Shown here piece by piece: positions 47,381 through 59,745 of a DNA stretch of 64,000 nt (position 1 is its first letter; every line of letters begins with the position of its first letter). The notes under the pieces were generated by a model. That model was not told where the DNA came from. It was given only the letters and a program-made list of their open reading frames with translations, and did no database searches. A program made the translations under genes and the position numbers. Source of the DNA: Struthio camelus (Eukaryota; Chordata; Aves; Struthioniformes; Struthionidae); assembly GCF_040807025.1 (NCBI RefSeq), contig NC_090946.1:4134001-4198000 (forward strand), given 5' to 3'.

Positions 47381-47410
<30 letters not shown>
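47381..47410 (+). repeat. (TG)n microsatellite
   Basis: About 15 TG dinucleotides in an uninterrupted run, 0.6 kb upstream of the MYRF CpG island. Likely length-polymorphic. Confidence 0.9.
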
Positions 47411-48335
47411 ATGTATGTATGTGCAGGAACAAGGGGTGTGGGGTAGCAGAGAATAACAATTGTCTTAATGGAAAGAGAGTGAGGGAGAGAGAGAAGAAAA
47501 AAAGGCTGTTGAGCTCTTTCTTTCCAACCCTGAAATAATAGACCTATTACTATCCCCAAACCTCAGCCCCCTCCCCTCCCTATTCCCCTCCCCAGAGAAG
47601 AATTGGTCACTGCACAGCTGTGTGAGAGAGAAAAATATATTTATATATATAAGAGAATCTGCCCTTCTGAATTGGTTTGTGGAGATGGACAAAACCTCAT
47701 TGTGTGCTTTATCTGCCCAGAAGAGAATGGTCCCACAGTCTTTGGCTGGCAGGGGCTCTGCGTTTGGTTAACTGTGGTCAGATAACTGTAACTTCATTTA
47801 GATACTGTACTGTTATTTTTTTGAGGCATTATTATTGATTGTGGGCACATCTGGGGAAGGAAACACAACTGTCCCTTCCCCAGCCCCCCTCTGCTGGAGG
47901 TTTTTTTCCCCCTCTCTTATCTGAAAAGAGAGAGAAAGATGACAGGTTTCAGGAACGGGCTTCGGACTGAGGCCTCACTTTCTACCTTTGCCGTTTAGAT
48001 TTGAGATGTCTGTTTGCAAAAGTGAGGGGGTGCGGTGGCGATTGCTAAGGTCCTTCTTCGCGCAGCAGATGTGGAAGCACTGTCCGCCCGTCTTGGTGCC
48101 GTCTCGGTGCCGGCGGGGCTTGGCGCTCCGCTGGGCCCGGAGGCGCCCGGTGCCCGCTGGGCGCTGCGGGAGCGCCGTGGGAACGCGCCCCGGCGGCGGC
48201 CCCGCCGGGCCCTCCCCAGGGCGGCCGCGGCCCTTTGCCTCCCCCGCCGGAGCGCCTGGGCTCTCCCTGGCGGCGGGGCTTGCACTGCCGGCGGCGGCCG
48301 GCAGAGGGGCGTCGGCGCGGCCGGAGGGGAGGAGC

Positions 48336-48366
48336 GGGGCCGGGGCAGCGAGGGCGGGGGCCGGGG
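48336..48366 (+). promoter_or_regulatory. Putative G-quadruplex motif in the MYRF promoter
   Basis: Four or more runs of three to five G separated by loops of 1-6 bases within 31 bp satisfy the usual quadruplex pattern on the + strand. Function unproven. Confidence 0.6.
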
Positions 48367-48527
48367 AGGAGCGCGCCGCGGCAGCCCGCCGCCCAACTTT
48401 GGGGGCAGCGCTCGGCGGTGCGCGGCGGAGGCCGATGGGCAGCGGGCGGCCTCGCTCGGCGCCGGCACCGGCACCGCGACCCCGCCGGGGCGGCGGCGCG
48501 GGGCGCTGAGGGCGGCGCGCACCTGCG

Positions 48528-48562
48528 GAGCGGCGCGGAGAGGCGCGGAGCGGCGCGCAGCC
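48528..48562 (+). repeat. GC-rich imperfect tandem repeat in the MYRF leader/promoter
   Basis: Repeated GCGGAGCGGC / GCGGAGAGGC words form a short imperfect tandem array just upstream of the uORFs. Confidence 0.7.
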
Positions 48563-48582
48563 CCCCGGCTCGCCCCGGGGGG

Positions 48583-48609
48583 ATGCCCCCCTGCGGGTGC
48601 GGACACTAA
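48583..48609 (+). CDS. Upstream ORF 1 in the MYRF 5' leader (8 codons)
   Basis: ATG at 48583, eight codons (MPPCGCGH), stop TAA at 48607-48609, ending 27 bases before the MYRF start. G at -3 and C at +4 give a moderate start context. It matters only if transcription starts upstream of it, which is likely given the CpG island but not shown. Confidence 0.45.
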   Translation: MPPCGCGH

Positions 48610-48625
48610 CTCGGCTGCCCGGTGC

Positions 48626-48646
48626 ATGGCACAGCTATGGAGGTAG
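48626..48646 (+). CDS. Upstream ORF 2, overlapping the MYRF start codon
   Basis: ATG at 48626, six codons (MAQLWR), stop TAG at 48644-48646. It is out of frame with the MYRF ATG at 48637 and runs past it, so ribosomes that use it would miss the main start. The context is weak (T at -3, G at +4), which would favour leaky scanning. Confidence 0.45.
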   Translation: MAQLWR

Positions 48647-48682
48647 TGGACGAGACGGAGGCTCTGCAGCGCTTTTTTGAAG
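48637..48682 (+). CDS. MYRF: MYRF first coding exon
   Basis: ATG at 48637 followed by MEVVDETEALQRFFE and one base of a Gly codon, then a GTAAGG donor at 48683 (phase 1). This is the exact N terminus of myelin regulatory factor. MYRF is an ER-membrane-anchored homotrimer that self-cleaves through an intramolecular chaperone domain. It releases an Ndt80-like DNA-binding fragment that drives myelin genes in oligodendrocytes. The start has G at -3 and G at +4, a good context. The position downstream of DAGLA on the same strand matches the human gene order. All other exons lie beyond the window or were not found. Confidence 0.95.
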
Positions 48683-51600
48683 GTAAGGGGCACCCTGCTG
48701 GGTCACGGCCCTCTCCTGCCTCCCTGCTGCAGGCCAGGCTGGTCCCACGCCGGCCCAGCTAGGCTTGCGCTGCACGGAGGCTCGAGGCGGTCTTTGGTCC
48801 GAACCGAAGGCAGGGCGCAGCTGCCACCTTGCCCACCTGACCAGCACCGGAGTCACACCAAGTCCCCAACTGGTTGATGTTCTTGTGCCTGGGCAGGATT
48901 TGGGTTCGGGTGTGCATCCTCCAGAACACCATGAGCATGTCACGGGTCCTGAGCAGGAGCTCCTGTCACCTCAGGGGCTTGGGAATGTGTTGTGTCGTTC
49001 CTCGGACACCAGCCTACACCCCAGCAGGGACCTTGGTATGCGCCTCTCCTTTCCTCAGAGCAGACGCAGCTCCCCTTGCAGGCTCCTGACGCTAGCTTCA
49101 CTGTATGGATCACAGACAACACCACGGCACCAAACTCCCGGCCAGCCTCTACTCTCCTCAGGACCAGAGGCTCCTATACCTTTTTCCTGAGCCCTTGCCA
49201 CTGGGTACAGCATGTTGGAAATGGACTCCCACTTGCATACTTTCACTGGGGGAATTGCCCTTCTTTGATCTAGTACATAGCCAGTACTACAGCAGTAGTG
49301 TTCAGCATTGGGCCCCAGAACCATCACTTTAATCAGCCTCTATAGGTCAATGTTGTCCAGACAGAGCCCTGTATGGGCCACACATGACCATGGATTGGAG
49401 TCTCCATCACTTAAATGCAAACTGGAGGCAACTTTTGAGAAAGCAGTTGTAAAGAGAATTCAGTTTCCTCTGTCAAGCGGGGGTGGTACGTGCAGCAGCT
49501 GAGGAGTCTGTAGAGCTCAACTGTTGTGTTCAAGCTGTGAGGCTGGGTTAACACTCAGGACCCTGCTGCTAGCTATGCCCCTTGTTGTGCCTTTATCATC
49601 TCAGTCTTCCTTCTCCTTGATCTGGCCTTGTTCACACATTTTACTCTTCTTTTTATCTCTCTGCCTCACCCATTGTCTTTGTTTCTCTTTTTCTGGTGCA
49701 CACCTAGTTCCCCTTGTTCTCTGGTGGGCTTTTTCCCAGGTTAAGGTTTTGGCTCTGTGAGACTTGCGGCTTGGTGTGAACTCCTGACATGCATATTTCC
49801 TTGCTAAGAGAGGATAATGCCGCCATCCTAGCTAGGCTCCATTGCGTGAACAAGTCCTGTTGCAAGTGGCAGAACAGTGTGCTGGATTAATCCCCAGTTC
49901 ACTGGAGAGCAAGCTGCATACGTGGGTCAGGCCTGGCTAGTGACAGGTCTTAACCTGTGGAGGAAAATGAAGATGCCACAAATGGAAGACGCTCTAGGGA
50001 GTGACTTGAACTGAACAAAGGCTCAAACTACCCACCTCTCACTTTCCTCTCTTTTGGCATCTGTGAGATGCCTCAGTAACGTGTCTCTTCTTTTTCAAAG
50101 GAAAAAGTGTCCTGTTTGTTCTAGCCATGATCCTGGATTCCCAGGAGGAACAGGATTAGTGAGGACAGGAAGCTGTGCCACATGGGTTCTTATCGTGTAC
50201 TCCCAGCCTGTTTTCTTCCTAGCCTTCAGGGGGCTGATTTTGTTTTTAGGATTACACTTGGACAAAGTTCCACAGTCCTGTCCCACCTGCCTCCTGTCCT
50301 CTAGGCACTGTGCACATCACTGGTGCCTTGCACAGCCCTCACTCAACACCCTGTTATTTACAGACATCAGCCTTTAACTGTCTCTTATTTTCATTTAGAG
50401 GAAGGGTACTTCGTCTCTCTCCTCAGGGGAAAACTCTCTCTGTTAGGGGGAAAGCCTTTTTGTCCATCTGTCTTTCTGTCCATCTGTCTGTCTTTCTTTG
50501 CGAAGGAGGGATTGAACTAAAAACATCCTATCCCTGTAAGAGCAGAGCGTGAGGAAAATGGGCTGAAGGATATTTCTTCATCTCTTTTAGTTGCTCAGTT
50601 ATATAACTTCCTTCTCTGAATGCTTAATTTCGTTGTAGAGTCCAACATGGCTGTTTATTTCCTTTGGGCAGGTATGTCCCTTTTGCGGGGACATTATTAA
50701 ACAGCGTCTATTGCAACATAGCAGTTAAGGGTGAGAGGGGGTGGAGGAGAAAGTTTTAACGTGAAGGATTGCTATTTAGTTCAGTTTATGTAGAGAGGTG
50801 AAGAAACAAGCTTCTTTTCTCTTGTGCATGCTGGTTAACATGGTGCGTTGAAGGAGTAAGCAACCAAACTGATCCTCTGTTATGCAGAAGTGAATAGCTC
50901 TGCAGCATGGAGTTGGATTTGCCCTGGAATCTTGGTGTCCTGAAGAATTAATGGTTTCTTGAATGAGTAATATAGCAGTAAGCAACAGATCTATTAGACT
51001 CTATTTTACAGAGATAAATTCATTAGTAGAACTGATTCATCGCTACCCTGTAACTTCTTTAAACTGAGTCTGCTCATTCCTTTCCTGTGGGGAACGCGTG
51101 TTCAAACTGTACCTTTCTCTAATAGTGAAATCTATTTTCTTCTCATAGATCATCTTCTATCTAAGTGGAGATTTCACACTAAGGGGATTTCTTCCTGTAC
51201 TCTGAAAATTCTGATTAATTTGGGAATTCCCTTTCCTTTGCTTGAAACCGATTTGCATTGGATTTGAGTCTGCTGTAAGCAGTTCCACCATATTTAAGAG
51301 TAATCCTTTAGTGCTGATATAGCACTTGCTATTTCAAAGTGTCAGATGGGGATTAACTGCTCTCTCTTTGCAGATTTTTGGGGAGTGAAGGCTGTGCTAG
51401 AGAGGTTAAATGACTTAGCTGAGTTATGGAAGAGAGTTGGTGTCTGTGCTGATCCCAAATCCTGGCTTTAGGCTAGCTCCAAAGACAGTACAGCAGGTTC
51501 CATCTGCAGAGCAAGATTTTTTTGGAGGAGAGCGTGCTGCTAAGATCTCAGGCCTCATTGCCTGAGCCAGCCAGTGGAAAATAAGGCTTGATCTGGTTTT

Positions 51601-54600
51601 CCTAGTTACAGAAGACAGAACTTTATTTTCCTAAAGAAGGTTCTCAGTATCTGCTGGGGCAGGATATCCTTATTACCTTGGAATGTAGTTGTTTGCTCTT
51701 TGACAGTGGGATCTGAGACATGTGAAGACAGAGAAGCAAAAGAACGAAGTGAAAAGTCTTGGACTTTGCTCTGAGATTTGGGAAAAGGACGAGGAAAAAG
51801 TGCTGCGTGCAGTCTCTGAGAGGAATGAAGGGGCGGGGGGCTTCTAGATTTAATGGACATAACTTCACACCCTCTTAGGGAGTGGGATGAAGTCGCTGTA
51901 AGTGTGAATGGAGACTGACGAAATGGCCTCTGAGTTTCCTCCAGGCAGGCCTGTCCTGTGTTAGAAAGATCATTGCTGTCCTGGTTTATTTTACTACAGC
52001 TGGTAAACATGTTAGGCGGTGCCCAGAACCATCCTGCTGAAGAGAGCTGTGGACAGACAGCTGGGAAAGCTTTGAGGCAGAGAGTGTGGGATGCTGAGGA
52101 TTCTGGCAGGGAAGGTAAAGGAGCTCAGTTTGGTCTTTCCATAGTACTGGGAGTGTTTACCCAGAGCATTTGTATTTTGTATCAAAGGAAAAGTAGGGAG
52201 TCGAAAGCGTCTGACCCTTGGCTGGCATCCTGCTAGAAACCTTACCTTCCTCCCTGCCTACCACTCACGTAAGGGAAACAGTTACGACAGAGCTCAGCTA
52301 TTTGGGATCCCTCTCTCTCTTGGCTAATTTATGAGATAAGAGGTTGTTAAAGAATGTATATCAGGAAAGATGTGCAGAACAGGGCCTGGGGGGCAGGGGA
52401 ATGGGTGGTTTGGCAGCTATCTGAATGGGGATGGGGCAAGGAGGGGACTTGGAAATATCAGGAGAAACAGAATAGGGAACACTAAAAGTTTGGAGAGCTG
52501 GCAGCACTGGGTTGAACTGTCATTGAGAGAGAGGGTTATATAGGAAAAGCCAGATTCTCACTAAGGGCACGCACGTCCTGTGAAATGAAGCAGATTTGCC
52601 TCAACCCTTCACAATTTTTTGCAGAGCACAAGTGGCTGAAACACTTTGAAGCATATATTTGTAGAGTGACTGTGTGTGTATCTGTGTGTGCATGCTCGGG
52701 AGAGCTGCCGTAGCTACACTGTTGATATTGTGGTTGCTGCCTGAAGGGTCACAAAAGTCTCTGAGCTGGGAGTGAGCAAGTGAGCACCAGGCATTTTATC
52801 AGCAAGGCAGCAAGCGTGTTTGCATTAGTGAATGTTTTTGCCCGTAGGAGTGTGTGTATACGTGTGTTAATGGTATTGGTTGCTTTCTTGGTGATTTTTA
52901 TTGTGATCATAGATCACTTTCCAATATGTTAGCAGCAAACCTTGCAGCTCCACAGGAGGAAGTCTGGGCCTCGTTTTCCTTGAATGCAGAAAGATGAAAT
53001 GATGGCACTAAGGCAGAGAATGAAACCCAGGACTCATGGATTTCCCCTTGTTCACCATGCTGTGGACAATCATAAGGGTCGAGTGTTGCTTTGGTGCGCA
53101 CAAGGATGGGTATGAGTAAAAGAGGGCTTCAATGGTGGTACTTTCACTGATGTAAAACAGCAAAGCCGTGAACTCAAGAGAAGAGGAATAATCACCTGCT
53201 TTTCAGAGCTGCCCATTGACTAACGGTAGAGGAGATCTTCACTGAGATGGAAGTTCTCTGGCTACTGGTGTTAGCTGGTGAGCCCACCTGTGGGTTATAG
53301 CTAGCCAGGGGGTTGCTCTGTGCAGAGGAAGTTTCAGTTTCTGCCAGGCAGGAACTTGGAGGAGTGAGAATAAAAGTCAAAGAGAAACAATGGGCTGTTT
53401 TTGAGGCTTCGTGCCTACCTGGGAGTGTAGAGGGGAGACTGGTGGTCTCTTGTGACCAGAAACACTAGGAGCAAAAAAGGCAGAAGGACAGTAGACCTGA
53501 GCCTCTAGAGCAGAGGCTGTAGGGTTTATCATGGTGCTGATTAGGAGGTGGAAGCTACACCACAGAAGACAGGACAACTGGTCCCATGTAAATCATTAGA
53601 CTTCTGGGCTTCAGATAACAACTCCAGAAGTCCCCCTGGCACTGAACTCCACACAGCCACCCTCCAGTACTAGATGGGGTGGAGTCTGCATGAGGAAGGT
53701 ATGACAGATGAGGTAGGGGACCATAGGTGGCATGTGTATGCCAGGGAAATTCGGAATTGGGCAGGAGGGATGTTTTTCTCCCCACAGAAAGACAGATGCT
53801 TCCTGGGTGGAAGAGGGCACCTGTTTAACAGCTGACAGCAGCATGGACAGGAGTTTGGGTTAGGGCCATTTTAGTTGTAAGTGAGAACCCAGCGGACAGT
53901 TGGGGGGCTTGTGTTGAAGTGTTCCACAGTGTGGGTGTGGGCATTCTTGCGGCTGCGAAAGGACTGGGGAAACCTTTACAAAGACAGCAGATCAGAGCTT
54001 CTAGTTCCTTCAAATTATATAGAATAACAGCTTTTTTGGGAACTGGGCTTCACATTCATTTTCCAGAGGCTGAAGAAGGCCTGTCCAGCTGCTGTCTGAC
54101 CTTTAGCCTCTGTGTCCCTTGAATGCTTCCCTTGGCTCTGATGTCATGCTGAAGAGAGGATTTCCTTCAGGGCTCCTGTGGAGCTGTTAGGTGAGATGAG
54201 AGTAAAAGGCAGAGGGAAAACACTTGTGAAAGGCAGTGGAGAATCACAGGCTTTTTGTGAACAGCACAGTATGATCTTTGCTGCACTTAGATCCAGGTGC
54301 TTTGCTCCTGTGCTGGTGCCTAGACCCGGCTCTCCTCAGGAGGAAAAGAGTTGGGGAAGCAGGGACTTTGCAGTGTGGCAGTCTCTCTGGGGCCTGGTTG
54401 GTGCAGTGGGGAAAGTAAGAGGCTTTGTGTGGAGTGCTTTGCTGAACAGAGTTAGCCTGTGACAGAATGGTCCTGGGGAACCTGGTACAGCAGAAACACA
54501 TGACCATCCCTCTTGGTAATCCCCTCACAGACCCAAATCCCAGAGTGTAGCAGCAGCCTCCCAGCCTCCTCCTTTGCCCTCCCACTCTTCTCTAGGGGAA

Positions 54601-54710
54601 TAGAAAAGCCAGCAGGCAGCAGCCCTGGGACCCAGACAAGCTGAGCTAGGCAACATAATGATAGAGGGGGAGAGCAGAGACACTGCAGCAGCTTGACGTC
54701 TGCTCTCACC
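48683..54710 (+). other. MYRF: MYRF intron 1 (first part)
   Basis: About 6 kb of non-coding sequence. The only structure noted is CT-rich tracts (for example 50459-50500, TCTG/TCCATCTG units). Old repeat relics around 51330-51440 and 52960-53060 are too worn to name. Confidence 0.8.
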
Positions 54711-54738
54711 ATGCTCAGGATGCGCTGGATCCGAGCAG
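54711..54738 (+). CDS. Candidate alternative first exon of MYRF
   Basis: ATG at 54711 opens nine codons (MLRMRWIRA) and one base of a Gly codon, then a GCAG|GTAACA donor. Splice phase 1 and the Gly at the junction are the same as in the canonical MYRF exon 1. Joining to the same second exon would therefore keep frame and the junction residue. Start context is C at -3, moderate to weak, with a second in-frame ATG three codons later. The sequence just upstream is purine/GC-rich with no TATA box. I cannot confirm from memory that a matching isoform is known, and chance remains possible. Confidence 0.4.
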
Positions 54739-57700
54739 GTAACAGCACAGATCCCTTAACTCTTCCACAGCTGAGCTTTCTTTCCCCTCCACCTCTCCAT
54801 CTCTTTTTCCAGTGTGATTATTTCCTGGTCCTTCTCTCTCTGCCCTCTATCTCCAGCTTCCCCAGCCTACCTGAGTCTCTATCTCTGATCAGCATGAGTC
54901 CTGAAAGAGAGCAGGTAACATGAGGCTGTGGGTTAGCAGAGCTCCATCCTAGGCCCTGCGCAGAGGAGGGAGAGGAGGAAGATGTTCCCTTGAGCTCGTT
55001 ATCAATGGGCTGCAGAGTTTGGCTAAGCCCCAGGGGGCATTCTTAGACACAGGGAGAAATTGCTACCTCCATCTTAGCAGGACCAAGAGCAGGAAAGATT
55101 CCCAGCACCAAAACACTTGTCCTCATCTACGCCTCAGTGCAAGGCTAGCACAGAAAAATCTGCCATTTCAAACGTGGTCTCACAGTTGTGGCGGTACTTC
55201 TCTAGGGTCTGCCCATCTGCCCTTTTTCCTCAGTTTCCAAAGAACTCCTTTTTCCTGGGTGGGAGAAGGAAAGGGGACATCCAGATGGAAGAAGGCCAGA
55301 GAGCTGTTTGTGGGAGGGTAGTTCTTAGGGATTTTGATGAGGGGTGGGTTGTGATTCAGGAAGAGTGATATTCATATGCAGCCACAGAGCCTCCTTCATG
55401 GACAGTGAGAGGTTCTTTGCCCATATTTTTGTTAATGTGTCTTCTACAGGTTGGTGTCCTAGGAGTTATGCCTGGAGTGGGCCCAGGTGGGCATTTGGAA
55501 GGAGGTAGCCAAGACGAGGTGGCTCTCAGGGCAGATTAGAAAGGAGTCTTGCTGGAGATTGTGACCAAGCTGTTAGTGGCTCAGAGACCTAGCTGACCTG
55601 TGCCTGGAGTGGGATGATTGCACGAGGACTTCTGCTTGCAAAGGGTATTGGGGGAGAGATGCCAGTCAGGCAGAAGACTTATTGAGGTGCTGATCAGAGA
55701 GGTCCAGTTGTTAAAATCTGTGGTCTTTGTTAGCTGGTTATTGGGGCTGAGGAAGAAGTCTGTCCGAAGGCCCTTCATCCTTCCCTTGTAGGACAGCCGG
55801 CAGCTCTGCTCTGATGCTGACACTGACCCCATCAAGCCTGTTGTGAGATGATGGCACAGGCCTTATCCCATGAGCTGAAGGGCAGGCAGCTAGGGGGCTG
55901 ACCTGGACTCTGCACAGGGAGCTGAAAAGCTGGCTGGGGCCAGGAGCCTTGTGGAGCAGTGTTTCTCCATTTTGGTGCTGTGGCTGGAGCATGGAGAAGA
56001 TTTGTGCTTTCCTCAGCATGGCTACATCCAGCTGCATCCTGTAAGGAGGTAGCCCAGCATGACTTGTTCCAAACGCACTCACTGTCCTTTCCTACAGGTG
56101 TTTGGACTGGGGAGTATTTTTGTGCCAGGAGGTCTGTGAAAGCAGGAGTTCAATGGGTGCTTACCTGCGTGTGAGAAGGTGGCAGTGGAAGTGAGTTGCT
56201 TAAGTCTTTTACAGAGCAGATGTGTGTGTGGAAGCTCTGACTAACATGGCCTTCCATGCTGCAGGGAGCATAGATATTTGGCCTATTGCCATGAGCTGGA
56301 TCTATGAGCACAGGTCTTGTCTGGAAGGTTAAACTGAGATTCTCCTTCAGTCTAAAAGCAGGATTTGGGGCTTGGTTTATGCATGAGAAGCATTCACCAA
56401 GCTCAACATGTGATGTATGTTGGCATCTGTCTCATGGTGTCTCCCAGAGAGGCCTAATGGGCTGGAGAGCCTGGAGGATGACAACTTTTGTGTCCACAGA
56501 CCGGGTGCACAATCAGCAACCCTCCATCGTCCCAGCCTCACTGCTTGAGGGTTGGACCCTGTGGGGAGCAATGGCATGGGCTGCTTTGGCTTCTTTGCTG
56601 GAAACGAGGCTGCCTGAAGGCATGAAAGTGAAGCAGATTTTGTAACCCCCCCAAAATCTGCTTGGAAACACAGATCACCTCAGCAGCTTCCTGATGTGAC
56701 CTGGAGACTGAGGAGACATGGTGAGGTTTTGGCTGCTTCCTTGGAGCCCTGGAGCTTCCTCTTTGGCCTCTTGTGACCAGCATCCTGCCTTCTGTCTAGA
56801 GCTGTGAGTGAGGCAGGGTTTCTCTCCACAACCTCACCCTTTCTTGCTAGAGCAAAGCATTCACTAGGGCTGGCCTTCTGGGGCCAGACTCATCCCATTT
56901 ATCATGTCCCTGGCTGCAGTAACTACAGAAGAAGATGGCCCCTGGACCTCTTGTGTATGGTTAGCCCTGGAAAGAGCTGGTTGTTGTCCAGAGAAATACA
57001 GGCTCACCTGAATGGTGTGTGGGGAAGGTTGCTCTCCCCGTGGGCTTTCTGCTTTCTGTCAAAATTAAGTGGTCTTTTCTTTGTCTCGTGCTTTCTCTCT
57101 GTTTCCTGCCCTGGTGCCATTCTCTGCCCCTGGTCACTTAGTGAGAAATAAAAATGGAAGATGCCTTTTAAAGGGAGGAAGTGAATTGGGGCCCTGCTGC
57201 ATTTTCCCTGTCCTGGTTATCCTGTGCTTGCCCTGTCCTCATGGATTCATCCATCCTACTGGGGCAAGGCCTAAATGATCCTTGCATGTGGGAGCTTTGC
57301 TGGAAGGTATGAGAGTCTGTGACCAAAGAGCCCCTGGCCTGCAACAGTGCTACAGGTGTCTTCCCTTCCTCTGCCTTGCCTGGACAGAGCCTAGACCATG
57401 GCTTGGCTTCCCTCCAGTGTATCTCTGCCTAGGGATTTCCCTGCTCAAGATGGCACTACCTTGGCAGAGTGAATAGTGGTGTGGCTGCCTGCTTTGCAGA
57501 GCTTGCTGGGTAACCTGCTTGCCTCTTTCCGGGAGAGCTGCTGATTGGTGAGCTCTTGCCCTTGGACTTTGCGCTCTCTGATAAGAACCCCAGTAAGCTA
57601 AATGTGTCCGAGCAATGATTAACTAACAGGTGCATTACCAGAGGATGGGGAGCAGCTGTGACTGGAGACACAAACAGGAACAGATTTGTGGCTTTTGGGC

Positions 57701-59649
57701 CCAACCTGCTGGTTACCAGACACCACTCCCATGCACCAGCTTATGGAGTAGCATCCTTCAGGAAAGAAAACCCACTGCATGATCTTCTTGGTGCTTTCTA
57801 GGCAGATAAGCTAGGGGTGGACAGAGAGATGAGACTGTGCCAGATAAGCAGGGGAGGCACGGAGGCCAAGGGAGGATGCTGCTGTTTGTAGAGAAAAGGG
57901 ATGCTCTTAGAAGTAGAAAGTGGATTGCTATGAGCACTAAATCTTACTACTCATTGGCTCCAACTTCTGGTCTTATTGATATGCCCTCTTACTCCTACTG
58001 GCTGACACACTTTGCCATACCCTTGCTTACCCTCCAGACAGACATTCTGCCATTTGCACAATTTGCTCTACACAATGGGCAGGGACGGCATCTTGTGTCT
58101 GAGGTGGTGGAGCTGGAATGTGTGGGCAGCCTGGGATCCCATTCTTCTCACCTTCTTCTGCATGCACTGGAGCACATTAAGGGTGTGTCTGAATGAAAGG
58201 CTTCCTTCCTGAGGGGAAGGGTAGAGTGATATCCAGGGTCCACCACTTATCTCACTGAACTTTGTCTGTTTTGATGCAGTTACTCAAAATGGCGAAAGGG
58301 CGATCTAGGAGCAGGGCTACAGGTCTGAAGAAAGTGGCCAGCCCTGTCTGCAAAATGTAGATGCTAGATTTCTTGTGAAATGAGAGCAAAAGCATGTTCA
58401 TTTTGCTGGCTTTTGGGGTGGCGGGGAGGAGAACTGCTTGGAAAGGCCAAGAATGAAGTTTTAAATAGCCTTAATGTGCTCAAATCTAAGACTTGAGGGC
58501 AGAGGCTAGAGTGAACCAGGAGGAACAGCCCCAGTGGGGTACCACATGGCTGTAATCATAATCCCATGGTGTCTCCAGGGTTAGGGCTACTGTGCAGGGC
58601 TGGAGGCAGGGGATAAGAGTCATTTCCTCTCATGCAGCACTGCATTATTGCTTCTCTCACACCCCAACGGTTGCGCCAGATAGGCTTAGTGGTAAGAAAG
58701 CTGGCCTCAGTCTCTGCAGTAGTTAAGGTCGTCTTAACATCTCTGGAATTATCCTACATTAACCTTTCCTTACTTTCCTTACTCCTCCCCTTCTGCATCC
58801 CTCATCACTTTTGCTCTATCCAGCCCTCTTTTCTTCCTCTGCTCTCATCATTCTTTTATCGCATATTGGAGGAAATGTGCTGTGTTATGCCCTAATAAAT
58901 TGCAAGCTGCATCAGTAGAATGAGCAAAAAAAAGAGGGGATGCTTTTGGAAAGTAGCAGGTAGTCTGAACAGATTGACAGCTTAGCTGGAGCAGCGTAGT
59001 GTGGGACCAGAGGTGAGAAAGGACCTGGTAGGCACACGCAATGCAAACAGCCATCATCTGCTTTTGGAGATTTCTGATTTTTAAAAAAGGGTAATGAAAC
59101 CAATTTTAGTTGGAACTGTATTTTTTTTCTGTAGAGTCTGTTATCATCACCCCAGCATCGCAGCACTGTATTGTCTTGGGAGACTTGAAGTGTCAAGTTG
59201 ATCTATTTTTCTCACTCAAAGCCAAGAAGATAGTAATTGATGGAATGGCGACAATGCAGAGGACATGGGAGTGGGCTTGGGAAGATACAGGTACGGTTTC
59301 CAAAAGAGTTGGGAGCCTAATTCCTGCAAGCTGTCTGTCTGATGGCTTTGATGGCAACGGCCATCTGCTTACTGTGATTCTGTAAAGCATGCAGTACTTG
59401 GCTTGCTTGCAGCATCTAGGAGTGAGTGTAATATAAATAGTAAATAGCATTCAATTTGGGACTTGAAGATTCACTTAATTTGTATGTCTGACAATATTTA
59501 TTAATAAAAAGCTGTCATTTTATGACTTTTAATCCGTTGTACTGGTAACAGCTGACTGCTAGCAATCCAGATAAACAGGAAGCCTGATTTATCAGTCGGC
59601 TTGATCTTGGCTTATCTCTTCTGTTGTGACAAGTAATGGTTATGGACAT

Positions 59650-59745
59650 TGATTCAACAAAGCACTAAAGTGTGTGCTTTGACTTCATTGGAAATGAAGC
59701 ACCTGCTTCAAGTAAAGCACAAGCTTAAAAGTTGTGCACTGTAAG
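59650..59745. repeat. Probable ancient palindromic MITE-like relic
   Basis: AAAGCACTAAAGTGTGTGCTT followed by complementary-looking words (GAAGCACCTGCTTCAAGTAA, AAAGCACAAGCTT) resembles a decayed palindromic repeat widespread in reptile genomes. Family not named with certainty. Confidence 0.35.

Larger units (their letters stand above)
37220..47990. other. Intergenic DNA upstream of MYRF; no gene seen
   Basis: About 10.8 kb with no recognisable protein, RNA gene or young repeat. Contents are the 12-bp tandem repeat near 45637, GA/GT-rich tracts around 45180-45290 and the TG microsatellite at 47381-47410. Promoter-distal elements of MYRF may lie here, but none can be called from sequence alone. 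Confidence 0.7.
48030..48682 (+). promoter_or_regulatory. MYRF: CpG island and TATA-less promoter region of MYRF
   Basis: About 600 bp with very high GC and dense CpG that begins abruptly near 48030 and ends in the MYRF start exon. It contains GC-box-like GGGCGG/GGGGCGG words and G-runs. No TATA box was found. The transcription start cannot be fixed from sequence. The long open frames on both strands here follow from the lack of A/T-rich stop codons and are not treated as genes. Confidence 0.88.

Noticed and set aside
47988..48693. Long open frames (124-232 aa) on both strands over the MYRF CpG island.
   Set aside because: GC-rich sequence lacks stop codons by composition; the products are low-complexity Ala/Arg/Gly/Pro with no known fold, and several frames overlap each other.
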